Assembly (NCBI RefSeq): GCF_012274265.1
Contig: NZ_JAANYY010000005.1
Location: forward strand, 186,001-250,000
Direction of reading: 5' to 3'
Length of the DNA stretch: 64,000 nucleotides
DNA from: Sphingopyxis microcysteis
GTDB lineage: Bacteria > Pseudomonadota > Alphaproteobacteria > Sphingomonadales > Sphingomonadaceae
Shown here: one piece after another, positions 57,033 to 64,000 of the stretch
How the letters are laid out: each line of letters opens with the position of its first letter
Position numbering within the stretch: position 1 is the stretch's first letter
Notes under the pieces: model-generated
The model's input: only the letters and a program-made list of their open reading frames with translations
Databases searched by the model: none
What the model was told of the DNA's origin: nothing
Program-made: the position numbers and the translations under genes

Positions 57033-57237
57033 ACATTCAGGTTTCGGAGGATACCGCCGGATTTATCCGGGCTGCGTCCCCCGTCTCGCCGCTTCTCCTT
57101 CGGGAAGGCGGCACCTCAGCCCGGACGGGGCGATGCATCAAAATTTGGGCTGGGAGGGTTCCGTCGGGGCAATGTCCCAATGGGTCCCGCAAGCCGTGCG
57201 GAATGGTCCGCCCGGCCTCTGTTGAGGAGTATTGATC

Positions 57238-58014
57238 ATGCGGACTGGCGTGATCGCGAAGAAAATGGGGATGACCCGCCTGTTTCAGGACGACGGCCGC
57301 CATGTGCCCGTCACCGTCCTGAGCCTCGAAGGCTGCCAGGTCATTTCCGTGCGCGAACAAGAACGCGACGGCTATGTTGCCGTCCAGCTCGGTGCCGGCT
57401 CGGCGAAGGCGAAGAATGTTGCGAAGCCGCAGCGTGGCGCTTTCGGCAAGGCCGAAGTCGAACCCAAGGCGAAGGTCGTCGAATTCCGCGTCGCCGACGA
57501 CGCGACGCTTGACGTCGGCGCCGAACTGTCGGCCGACCATTTCGTCGCTGGCCAGATCGTCGACATCCAGGGCGTGACCCAGGGTAAGGGCTTTGCCGGT
57601 GCGATGAAGCGCTGGGGTTTCGGCGGTATGCGCGCGAGCCACGGTGTTTCGATCAGCCACCGTGCGCATGGTTCGACCGGTAACCGCCAGGATCCGGGCC
57701 GCGTCTTCAAGAACAAGAAGATGGCCGGCCACATGGGCGCGCGCAACCGCACCCAGCAGAATCTCGAAATCGTCCGCACCGACGCCGAGCGCGGCCTTCT
57801 CTTCGTCAAGGGTTCGGTCCCTGGATCGAAGGGCGGCTGGCTGATGGTCCGCGATGCGGTCAAGCTGCCGCGCCACCCCGAAGCCCCCTATCCGGCGGGC
57901 ATCAAGAGCGCCGCGAACGCCAATCACGAAGCCCCGGCTGATGCGCCGGTCGAAACCCCGGTCGAAGAAACCGTGGTCGACACCGCCACCACCGACGGCG
58001 CACAGGAGTCCTGA
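57238..58014 (+). CDS. rplC: 50S ribosomal protein L3 with acidic C-terminal tail
   Basis: This 258-residue protein binds near the start of 23S r[20 protein letters not shown] and [19 protein letters not shown] are the conserved blocks. After about residue 225 a disordered Ala/Pro/Glu/Thr-rich tail (roughly 30 residues) is added, absent from short L3 proteins such as that of E. coli. The ATG at 57238 has GAGGAG upstream. Confidence 0.97.
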   Translation: MRTGVIAKKMGMTRLFQDDGRHVPVTVLSLEGCQVISVREQERDGYVAVQLGAGSAKAKNVAKPQRGAFGKAEVEPKAKVVEFRVADDATLDVGAELSADHFVAGQIVDIQGVTQGKGFAGAMKRWGFGGMRASHGVSISHRAHGSTGNRQDPGRVFKNKKMAGHMGARNRTQQNLEIVRTDAERGLLFVKGSVPGSKGGWLMVRDAVKLPRHPEAPYPAGIKSAANANHEAPADAPVETPVEETVVDTATTDGAQES

Positions 58015-58016
58015 TC

Positions 58017-58643
58017 ATGAAGGTCAAGGTTCAAACCCTCGACGGTAAAGCCGGCACCGACATCGATCTCAACGACGATGTGTTCGGCGTCGACGCTCGC
58101 GCCGACATCCTGCACCGCGTTGTCGCATGGCAGCTCGAAAAGCGCCGTGGCCCGGCCCGTGCCGCCCGCGAACGCAGCGATGTGTCGCGCACCGGCAAGA
58201 AATTCGGTCGCCAGAAGGGCGGCGGTACCGCGCGTCACGGCGATCGCAAGGCGCCGATCTTCATCGGCGGCGGCAAGGCGCATGGCCCCCGGGCCCGCAC
58301 CTTCGGCCACTCGCTGAACAAGAAGATCCGCGCGCTCGGCCTGAAGATGGCACTCAGCGACAAGGCGAAGGGCGGCAAGATCGTCGTTCTCGACACGCTC
58401 GAGCTCAAGGATGCCAAGACCAAGGCGCTCGCCGGCAAGCTCGGCAAGCTCGAACTCGGCAACCGCGCCCTCTTCATCGACGGCGATGCGGTCCATGAAA
58501 GCTTCGCCATGGCATCGGCCAACCTGATCGGTGTCGACTCGATGCCGGCGGCTGGCGCCAACGTCTATGACATCATCCGTGCCGACACGCTGGTCCTGAC
58601 CCGCGCGGCGGTCGAAAAGCTGGAGGCCCGTTTCAATGGCTAA
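58017..58643 (+). CDS. rplD: 50S ribosomal protein L4
   Basis: This 208-residue protein has the long extended loop [22 protein letters not shown] that lines the exit tunnel, followed by the globular domain ([18 protein letters not shown]). In E. coli L4 also represses the S10 operon; no leader target is obvious here. It overlaps rplW by eight bases. Confidence 0.97.
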   Translation: MKVKVQTLDGKAGTDIDLNDDVFGVDARADILHRVVAWQLEKRRGPARAARERSDVSRTGKKFGRQKGGGTARHGDRKAPIFIGGGKAHGPRARTFGHSLNKKIRALGLKMALSDKAKGGKIVVLDTLELKDAKTKALAGKLGKLELGNRALFIDGDAVHESFAMASANLIGVDSMPAAGANVYDIIRADTLVLTRAAVEKLEARFNG

Positions 58644-58944
58644 GGCAAAAACAGTCGACGCGCGTCACTATGACGTGATCCTCGCTCCGGTGATCACCGA
58701 AAAGTCGACGCTGCTCAGCGAGAACAACGCGGTGGTGTTCAAGGTCGCGAACGACGCGACCAAGCCCGCCATCAAGGCCGCCGTCGAGGCGCTGTTCGAT
58801 GTCAAGGTGATCGGCGTGAACACGCTCGTCACCAAGGGCAAGACCAAGCGCTGGAAGGGCAAGCCCTACACCCGCAGCGACGTGAAGAAGGCGATCGTTC
58901 GCCTGGCCGAAGGCCAGTCGATCGACGTCACGACCGGCGTCTGA
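58636..58944 (+). CDS. rplW: 50S ribosomal protein L23
   Basis: This 102-residue protein sits at the tunnel exit and docks trigger factor and [30 protein letters not shown] and [11 protein letters not shown] are standard. Confidence 0.97.
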   Translation: MAKAKTVDARHYDVILAPVITEKSTLLSENNAVVFKVANDATKPAIKAAVEALFDVKVIGVNTLVTKGKTKRWKGKPYTRSDVKKAIVRLAEGQSIDVTTGV

Positions 58945-58965
58945 TTGTAGGAAGAGGCAGAGAAA

Positions 58966-59802
58966 ATGGCACTTAAATCCTATAATCCGACCAGCCCCGG
59001 ACAGCGCGGCCTGATCCTCGTCGACAAGTCGGCGCTGTGGAAGGGCAAGCCCGTCAAGGCGCTGACCGAAGGCAAGCGCAAGACCGGCGGTCGCAACAAC
59101 AAGGGTCATGTGACGTCGCGCGGCATCGCCGGCGGCCACAAGCAGAAGTACCGCTTCATCGACTTCAAGCGTCGCAAGTGGGACATGTCGGCCACCGTGG
59201 AACGTCTGGAATATGACCCCAACCGCACCGCTTTCATCGCGCTGGTGAAATATGAGGACGGCGAACTCGCCTATATCCTCGCGCCGCAGCGTCTGGCGGT
59301 CGGCGACACCATCGTCGCGGGCAAGAAGACTGACGTGAAGCCGGGCAATGCGATGGAATTGTCGCAGATGCCGGTCGGCACGATCGTCCACAATATCGAG
59401 ATGAAGCCGGGCAAGGGTGGCCAGATCGCCCGTTCGGCAGGCACCTACGCCCAGGTCGTTGGTCGCGACCGCGGCCTGGTGATCGTGCGTCTCGGTTCGG
59501 GCGAGCAGCGCTACATCCGCGGCGAGTGCATGGGTACGGTTGGCGCGGTGTCGAACCCCGACAACCAGAACACCAACATCGGCAAGGCCGGTCGCAGCCG
59601 CTGGCTCGGCAAGCGCCCGCTGACGCGCGGTGTTGCGAAGAACCCGGTCGACCACCCGCATGGTGGTGGTGAAGGCCGCACCTCGGGTGGCCGTCATCCG
59701 GTGACCCCGTGGGGCAAGCCGACCAAGGGCGCCCGTACCCGCCACAACAAGTCGACCGACAAGATGATCATCCGGTCGCGTCACGCGAAGAAGAAGAGGT
59801 AA
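58966..59802 (+). CDS. rplB: 50S ribosomal protein L2
   Basis: This 278-residue protein is needed for peptidyl transferase assembly. [20 protein letters not shown] is conserved at the N-terminus, and [20 protein letters not shown] carries the conserved His near the active centre. Confidence 0.98.
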   Translation: MALKSYNPTSPGQRGLILVDKSALWKGKPVKALTEGKRKTGGRNNKGHVTSRGIAGGHKQKYRFIDFKRRKWDMSATVERLEYDPNRTAFIALVKYEDGELAYILAPQRLAVGDTIVAGKKTDVKPGNAMELSQMPVGTIVHNIEMKPGKGGQIARSAGTYAQVVGRDRGLVIVRLGSGEQRYIRGECMGTVGAVSNPDNQNTNIGKAGRSRWLGKRPLTRGVAKNPVDHPHGGGEGRTSGGRHPVTPWGKPTKGARTRHNKSTDKMIIRSRHAKKKR

Positions 59803-59805
59803 GCC

Positions 59806-60081
59806 ATGGCTCGCTCGGTCTGGAAGGGTCCGTTTGTGGACCTCCATCTGCTCAAGAAAGCCGAAACGGCCCAGGACGGCGGCAGCTCTGCCCCGATCAA
59901 GACCTGGTCGCGCCGGTCCACCATCCTGCCGCAGTTCGTGGGGCTGACCTTCAACGTCTATAACGGCCGCAAGTTCGTGCCGGTATCGGTCAACGAAGAC
60001 ATGGTCGGCATGAAGCTGGGTGAATTTGCGCCGACGCGCTTCTTCCCCGGCCACGCGGCTGACAAGAAGGGCAAACGCTAA
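59806..60081 (+). CDS. rpsS: 30S ribosomal protein S19
   Basis: This 91-residue head protein has [34 protein letters not shown] and the basic tail [10 protein letters not shown]. Its last base is the first base of the rplV ATG. Confidence 0.98.
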   Translation: MARSVWKGPFVDLHLLKKAETAQDGGSSAPIKTWSRRSTILPQFVGLTFNVYNGRKFVPVSVNEDMVGMKLGEFAPTRFFPGHAADKKGKR

Positions 60082-60461
60082 TGGGCAAGGAAAAGTCCCC
60101 CCGCCGCGTTGCGGATAACGAGGCGCTGTCGGTCGGCACGCAGATCCGCGGGTCGGCGCAGAAGCTGAACCTCGTCGCCGCGCTGATCCGCGGTCGCAAG
60201 GTCGAAGACGCGATGAACGTCCTCGCTTTCTCGAAGAAGGCGATGGCGGTTGACGTGCGCAAGGTTCTCGCCAGCGCCGTCGCCAACGCGGAAAACAACC
60301 ACAACCTCGACGTCGACGCGCTCGTCGTCAAGGAAGCGAGCGTCGGCAAGTCGCTGTCGATGAAGCGCTGGCATGCGCGTGGCCGCGGCAAGTCGACCCG
60401 GATCGTCAAGCCGTTCAGCCGCATCCGCATCGTCGTGCGCGAACAGGAAGAAGAGGCGTAA
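60081..60461 (+). CDS. rplV: 50S ribosomal protein L22
   Basis: This 126-residue protein has a beta-hairpin reaching the exit tunnel. [20 protein letters not shown] and [17 protein letters not shown] are conserved. The start overlaps rpsS by one base. Confidence 0.97.
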   Translation: MGKEKSPRRVADNEALSVGTQIRGSAQKLNLVAALIRGRKVEDAMNVLAFSKKAMAVDVRKVLASAVANAENNHNLDVDALVVKEASVGKSLSMKRWHARGRGKSTRIVKPFSRIRIVVREQEEEA

Positions 60462-60462
60462 G

Positions 60463-61170
60463 ATGGGCCAGAAGAGCAATCCGATCGGCCTGCGCCTGCA
60501 GGTCAACCGCACCTGGGACAGCCGCTGGTTCGCCGAAGGCCAGGACTATGGCCGCATGCTGGTCGAGGATCTGAAGATCCGTCAGTATGTGTTCAAGACC
60601 CTGCCGCAGGCCGCGATCTCGAAGGTCGTGATCGAACGTCCGGCGAAACTGTGCCGCGTTTCGATCTATGCCGCCCGCCCGGGCGTCATCATCGGCAAGA
60701 AGGGCGCGGACATCGAAAAGCTGCGCAAGAAGCTCGGTGAACTGACGGGCAGCGACGTGTCGCTGAACATCGTCGAAATCCGCAAGCCCGAAGTCGACGC
60801 CAAGCTCGTCGGTCAGGGCATTGCCGACCAGCTCGAACGCCGCGTCGCGTTCCGCCGCGCCATGAAGCGCGCGGTGCAGTCGGCGATGCGTCTGGGCGCC
60901 GAAGGCATCCGCATCAACTGCGCCGGCCGTCTCGGCGGCGCGGAAATCGCGCGCACCGAATGGTACCGCGAGGGCCGGGTGCCGCTGCACACGCTGCGCG
61001 CCAACGTCGACTATGCCGAATCGACCGCCCACACCGCCTATGGCGTGTGCGGGATCAAGGTGTGGATCTTCAAGGGCGAGATCCTCGGCCACGACCCGAT
61101 GGCGACCGACCGTCTGATGCTCGACGCACAGACGACCGGCGTCCGTCCGGCTCGTGAAGACCGCCGCTAA
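60463..61170 (+). CDS. rpsC: 30S ribosomal protein S3
   Basis: This 235-residue protein has the KH-domain motif [17 protein letters not shown] and the S3 C-terminal domain [20 protein letters not shown]. It lies at the mRNA entry tunnel. The start at [12 protein letters not shown] is one base after rplV; an open frame further upstream lies within rplV. Confidence 0.98.
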   Translation: MGQKSNPIGLRLQVNRTWDSRWFAEGQDYGRMLVEDLKIRQYVFKTLPQAAISKVVIERPAKLCRVSIYAARPGVIIGKKGADIEKLRKKLGELTGSDVSLNIVEIRKPEVDAKLVGQGIADQLERRVAFRRAMKRAVQSAMRLGAEGIRINCAGRLGGAEIARTEWYREGRVPLHTLRANVDYAESTAHTAYGVCGIKVWIFKGEILGHDPMATDRLMLDAQTTGVRPAREDRR

Positions 61171-61181
61171 GGACTGCTGAC

Positions 61182-61613
61182 ATGCTGCAACCGAAAAAAA
61201 CCAAGTTCCGCAAGGCGTTCAAGGGCCGCATCCATGGCAATGCCAAGGGTGGCACCAGCCTGAACTTCGGCTCCTACGGCCTGAAGGCGATGGAACCCGA
61301 GCGCATCACCGCGCGCCAGATCGAGGCGGCTCGCCGTGCGATCAGCCGTGCGATCAAGCGCCAGGGCCGTTTGTGGATCCGCATCTTCCCCGACGTCCCC
61401 GTGTCGTCGAAGCCTGCCGAAGTCCGCATGGGTAAGGGCAAGGGTTCGCCGGAATATTGGGCCGCGCGCGTGAAGCCGGGTCGCATCCTGTTCGAACTCG
61501 ACGGCGTTCCCGGCCCGGTGGCCGCGCTGGCGTTCGAACGCGCGGCGATGAAGCTGCCGATCAAGACGAAGGTGATCGCCCGTCTCGGCGACACCTCGCA
61601 CCTGGAGGGTTAA
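61182..61613 (+). CDS. rplP: 50S ribosomal protein L16
   Basis: This 143-residue protein sits near the A-site tRNA elbow. [16 protein letters not shown] opens the chain, and [19 protein letters not shown] with the conserved loop Arg is standard. Confidence 0.98.
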   Translation: MLQPKKTKFRKAFKGRIHGNAKGGTSLNFGSYGLKAMEPERITARQIEAARRAISRAIKRQGRLWIRIFPDVPVSSKPAEVRMGKGKGSPEYWAARVKPGRILFELDGVPGPVAALAFERAAMKLPIKTKVIARLGDTSHLEG

Positions 61614-61618
61614 GGGCC

Positions 61619-61822
61619 ATGGCCAAGACCGAAGATTTCAAGGCCAAGACCGACGACCAACTGTCGGAACAGCTTGGCGAACTGAAGCGCGAGGCGTTCA
61701 ACCTCCGCTTCCAGGCGGCCACCGGCCAGCTTGAAAAAGCATCGCGCGTCAAGGAAGTCCGGCGTTCGATCGCCCGCATCAAGACGCAGCAGACCGAGCG
61801 CGCGCGCTCGGCCGCGAAATAA
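61619..61822 (+). CDS. rpmC: 50S ribosomal protein L29
   Basis: This 67-residue two-helix protein lies near the tunnel exit; the start is the ATG at 61619. [18 protein letters not shown] and [10 protein letters not shown] are the family signature. Confidence 0.96.
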   Translation: MAKTEDFKAKTDDQLSEQLGELKREAFNLRFQAATGQLEKASRVKEVRRSIARIKTQQTERARSAAK

Positions 61823-61833
61823 GGAGACTATCG

Positions 61834-62115
61834 ATGCCGAAGCGCATTCTGACCGGTACGGTGGTGTCCGACAAGGGCGACAAGACCGTCGTGGTGAAGG
61901 TCGAACGGAAGGTGAAGCACCCTCTGTACGGGAAGATCATCCGCCGCTCGAAGAAGTACCACGCCCATGATGAGGACAATGCCATCAAGGCTGGCGAAAC
62001 CGTCCGCATCGAGGAAACGAAGCCGATTTCGAAGCTGAAGACGTGGAAGGTGCTCGACAAGGTCGACACCCACAGCAAGCCCCAGAGCCCGACGGCTCCG
62101 GCTGCTGACGCCTGA
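61834..62115 (+). CDS. rpsQ: 30S ribosomal protein S17
   Basis: This 93-residue protein has an OB fold. [20 protein letters not shown] and the [11 protein letters not shown] loop are conserved; the C-terminal 12 residues are a Pro/Ala-rich extension. Confidence 0.97.
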   Translation: MPKRILTGTVVSDKGDKTVVVKVERKVKHPLYGKIIRRSKKYHAHDEDNAIKAGETVRIEETKPISKLKTWKVLDKVDTHSKPQSPTAPAADA

Positions 62116-62175
62116 GCTGAGTTTCACGGAACCGCCGGGGTTGCCCGGTAGGCCAAAAGAGAAGGAAGTGCATCG

Positions 62176-62544
62176 ATGATTCAGATGCAGTCACAATTGG
62201 AAGTCGCTGACAACAGCGGTGCCAAGCGCGTCCAGTGCATCAAGGTGCTGGGCGGATCGAAGCGCCGCACCGCCGGCGTCGGCGACGTCATCGTCGTGTC
62301 GATCAAGGAAGCCCAGCCGCGCGGCAAGGTGAAGAAGGGCGACGTGCATCGCGCCGTCATCGTCCGCACGCGCAAGGATGTGCGCCGCGCCGACGGTTCG
62401 GTGATCCGTTTCGACAGCAACGCCGCCGTGCTCGTCAACAAGAATGAAGAGCCGATCGGCACGCGTATCTTTGGCCCCGTCGTCCGCGAACTGCGCGGCC
62501 GTGGCTATATGAAGATCATCAGCCTGGCGCCGGAGGTGCTCTGA
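62176..62544 (+). CDS. rplN: 50S ribosomal protein L14
   Basis: This 122-residue intersubunit bridge protein opens [20 protein letters not shown], with [17 protein letters not shown] and the end SLAPEVL. A 60-bp gap follows rpsQ, the usual S10/spc operon boundary, with AGAAGGAAG as ribosome site. Confidence 0.98.
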   Translation: MIQMQSQLEVADNSGAKRVQCIKVLGGSKRRTAGVGDVIVVSIKEAQPRGKVKKGDVHRAVIVRTRKDVRRADGSVIRFDSNAAVLVNKNEEPIGTRIFGPVVRELRGRGYMKIISLAPEVL

Positions 62545-62546
62545 CC

Positions 62547-62864
62547 ATGGCCAACAAGATCAAGAAGGGCGACACGGTTGTCATCCTGTCCGGCAAGGAC
62601 AAGGGCAAGACCGGCGAAGTGACGCAGAGCCTGCCGAAGGACGGCAAGGTTGTCGTCGCGGGCGTCAACATCATCACGCGGCACCGCAAGCCGAGCCAGA
62701 CCAACCCGCAGGGCGGCCTGGAACGCAAGGAAGCGCCGCTGTTCGCGAGCAAGGTTGCGCTGGCCGATCCCAAGACCGGCAAGCCGACGCGCGTTCGTTT
62801 TGAAACCAAGGACGGCAAGAAGGTCCGCGTGGCCGTGAAGTCCGGGGAGACGATCAATGGCTGA
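62547..62864 (+). CDS. rplX: 50S ribosomal protein L24
   Basis: This 105-residue assembly-initiator protein has the KOW motif [20 protein letters not shown] near the N-terminus. It starts two bases after rplN and overlaps rplE by eight bases. Confidence 0.97.
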   Translation: MANKIKKGDTVVILSGKDKGKTGEVTQSLPKDGKVVVAGVNIITRHRKPSQTNPQGGLERKEAPLFASKVALADPKTGKPTRVRFETKDGKKVRVAVKSGETING

Positions 62865-63435
62865 CACCTACACCCCGCGCATGCGCAAGCGCTATGACGA
62901 TGTGATCGTCAAGGCGATGACCGAAAAATTCGGTTACAAGAATGCGATGGAAGTGCCGAAGATCGAAAAGATCACGCTCAACATGGGCGTCGGCGAAGCC
63001 ACGCAGGACAAGAAGAAGGTCGAAGCGGCCGCTGCCGAGATGGAACTCATCGCCGGTCAGAAGCCCGTCGTGACCAAGGCGAAGAAGTCGATCGCACAGT
63101 TCAAGCTGCGCGAAGGCATGCCGATCGGTTGCAAGGTCACCCTGCGCCGCGAACGCATGTATGAATTCCTCGATCGCCTGATCACGATCGCAATGCCGCG
63201 CATCCGCGACTTCCGTGGCGTGTCGGCGACCAGCTTCGACGGTCGTGGCAACTATGCCATGGGCCTGAAAGAGCAGATCATCTTCCCCGAAATCAACTAT
63301 GACCGCATCGACCAGGTGCGCGGCATGGATGTGATCGTGACCACCACGGCGCGTACCGACGACGAAGCCCGCGAACTGCTCAAGCTGTTCGGCTTCCCGT
63401 TCCCGATCGCAGCCGAAGAAAAGGCAGCCGCCTGA
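62857..63435 (+). CDS. rplE: 50S ribosomal protein L5
   Basis: This 192-residue 5S rRNA-binding protein has [15 protein letters not shown] at about residue 30, [19 protein letters not shown], and [20 protein letters not shown] near the end. Confidence 0.98.
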   Translation: MADTYTPRMRKRYDDVIVKAMTEKFGYKNAMEVPKIEKITLNMGVGEATQDKKKVEAAAAEMELIAGQKPVVTKAKKSIAQFKLREGMPIGCKVTLRRERMYEFLDRLITIAMPRIRDFRGVSATSFDGRGNYAMGLKEQIIFPEINYDRIDQVRGMDVIVTTTARTDDEARELLKLFGFPFPIAAEEKAAA

Positions 63436-63487
63436 GTCCCCGACGGGACCAGGCCGGCTCTTTCAAGAAGGAAAGAGAACTTAAGTC

Positions 63488-63793
63488 ATGGCGAAACTGA
63501 GTTCGACGAACAAAAATGAGCGTCGCAAGCAGCTGGTGAAGAAATATGCCGGCCGTTATGCGAAGCTGAAGGCGATTGCCGCGGACACCTCGCTCGACGA
63601 TGGCGAGCGTCTGATCGCGCGCCTCAAGATGGCGGAAATCCCGCGCAATGGTAACCCGACCCGCATCCGTAACCGGTGCGAGATGACGGGCCGCCCGCGC
63701 GCTTATTATCGCAAATTCCGGCTGTGCCGTATTCAGCTCCGCGATCTGGCCAACAAGGGCCTGATCCCCGGTGTTGTTAAGTCGAGCTGGTAA
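63488..63793 (+). CDS. rpsN: 30S ribosomal protein S14
   Basis: This 101-residue S14 is the long, zinc-independent form: the CXXC pairs of the short form are absent. [20 protein letters not shown] and the end [12 protein letters not shown] are standard. Confidence 0.97.
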   Translation: MAKLSSTNKNERRKQLVKKYAGRYAKLKAIAADTSLDDGERLIARLKMAEIPRNGNPTRIRNRCEMTGRPRAYYRKFRLCRIQLRDLANKGLIPGVVKSSW

Positions 63794-63805
63794 GGGACTG
63801 ACAAG

Positions 63806-64000
63806 ATGGCAATGACCGATCCTTTGGGTGATATGCTCACCCGCATCCGCAACGGCCAGACGGCGAAGAAGGACAGCGTCCTGACGCCGGCGTCGACCCT
63901 GCGCGTCCGCGTTCTCGATGTTCTGCAGCGCGAAGGCTATATCCGCGGTTACAGCGAAGAAGCGCTGGGCGCCAAGGGCGAGCACAAGGGCATCCGCATC
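63806..64000 (+). CDS. rpsH: 30S ribosomal protein S8 (3' truncated by window end)
   Basis: The first 65 codons are visible from the ATG at 63806: [19 protein letters not shown], then [18 protein letters not shown], both S8 landmarks. S8 binds central-domain 16S rRNA and in E. coli represses the spc operon. The frame runs off the right edge. Confidence 0.95.
   Translation, partial: MAMTDPLGDMLTRIRNGQTAKKDSVLTPASTLRVRVLDVLQREGYIRGYSEEALGAKGEHKGIRI

Overview
This window is about 64 kb of GC-rich DNA from an alphaproteobacterial chromosome. The best fit is the order Sphingomonadales, with a Sphingopyxis-like genus as a guess. This rests on gene content and order (hemE-hemJ-rho, mnmE-mnmG-rsmG-parA-parB, ppsR-maf-aroE-coaE-dnaQ), DUF1489/DUF1491/DUF6489-type proteins, an orphan CYP153-like P450 and a TonB-plug outer-membrane protein. 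No phage, plasmid, transposase, CRISPR array, tRNA or rRNA gene was recognised.

The centre is very probably the chromosomal replication origin. The hemE-ppsR gap (32994-33477) holds an AT-only tract, two perfect DnaA boxes, one variant box and four GANTC methylation sites. Genes left of it run mostly on the minus strand and genes right of it mostly on the plus strand, so most are transcribed away from the origin. About 8-10 kb to the left lie parA, parB and three 16-bp parS centromere sites (one in rsmG, one in mnmG, one after mnmE). Together these form the origin and segregation region.

Layout: 1-9.3 kb carries a truncated flippase, a PfkB kinase, an EI24-type membrane protein, a lipoprotein, queG, an ABC-2 exporter, a CYP153-like P450 and an exported MsrB. 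9.3-15.2 kb is a surface-glycan block: two paralogous multi-membrane proteins resembling GT-C glycosyltransferases flank a GtrA protein and a UDP-galactopyranose-mutase-like flavoprotein. After a patatin phospholipase, 16.4-20.8 kb encodes a DUF4402 pilin-like protein, a PapD-like chaperone and an usher-like outer-membrane protein, with a terminator after the pilin gene. 21.1-27.3 kb is chromosome segregation plus tRNA/rRNA modification. 27.4-33 kb has small metabolic genes, a TerC protein, rho, hemJ and hemE.

Right of the origin, ppsR-maf-aroE-coaE overlap by 4 bases each and lead into dnaQ, hpf and ptsN. Next come envelope genes, an M14 peptidase, an hsp20 gene with a heat-shock promoter and a ROSE-like RNA thermometer, gpmA, a TonB-plug barrel, dapD, a NalP-like lipidated subtilase autotransporter and an amidohydrolase. 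The window ends in the str and S10/spc ribosomal operons (rpsL to a truncated rpsH). Palindromic intergenic repeats of several families recur throughout, one of them inside the S10 operon between rpsJ and rplC.
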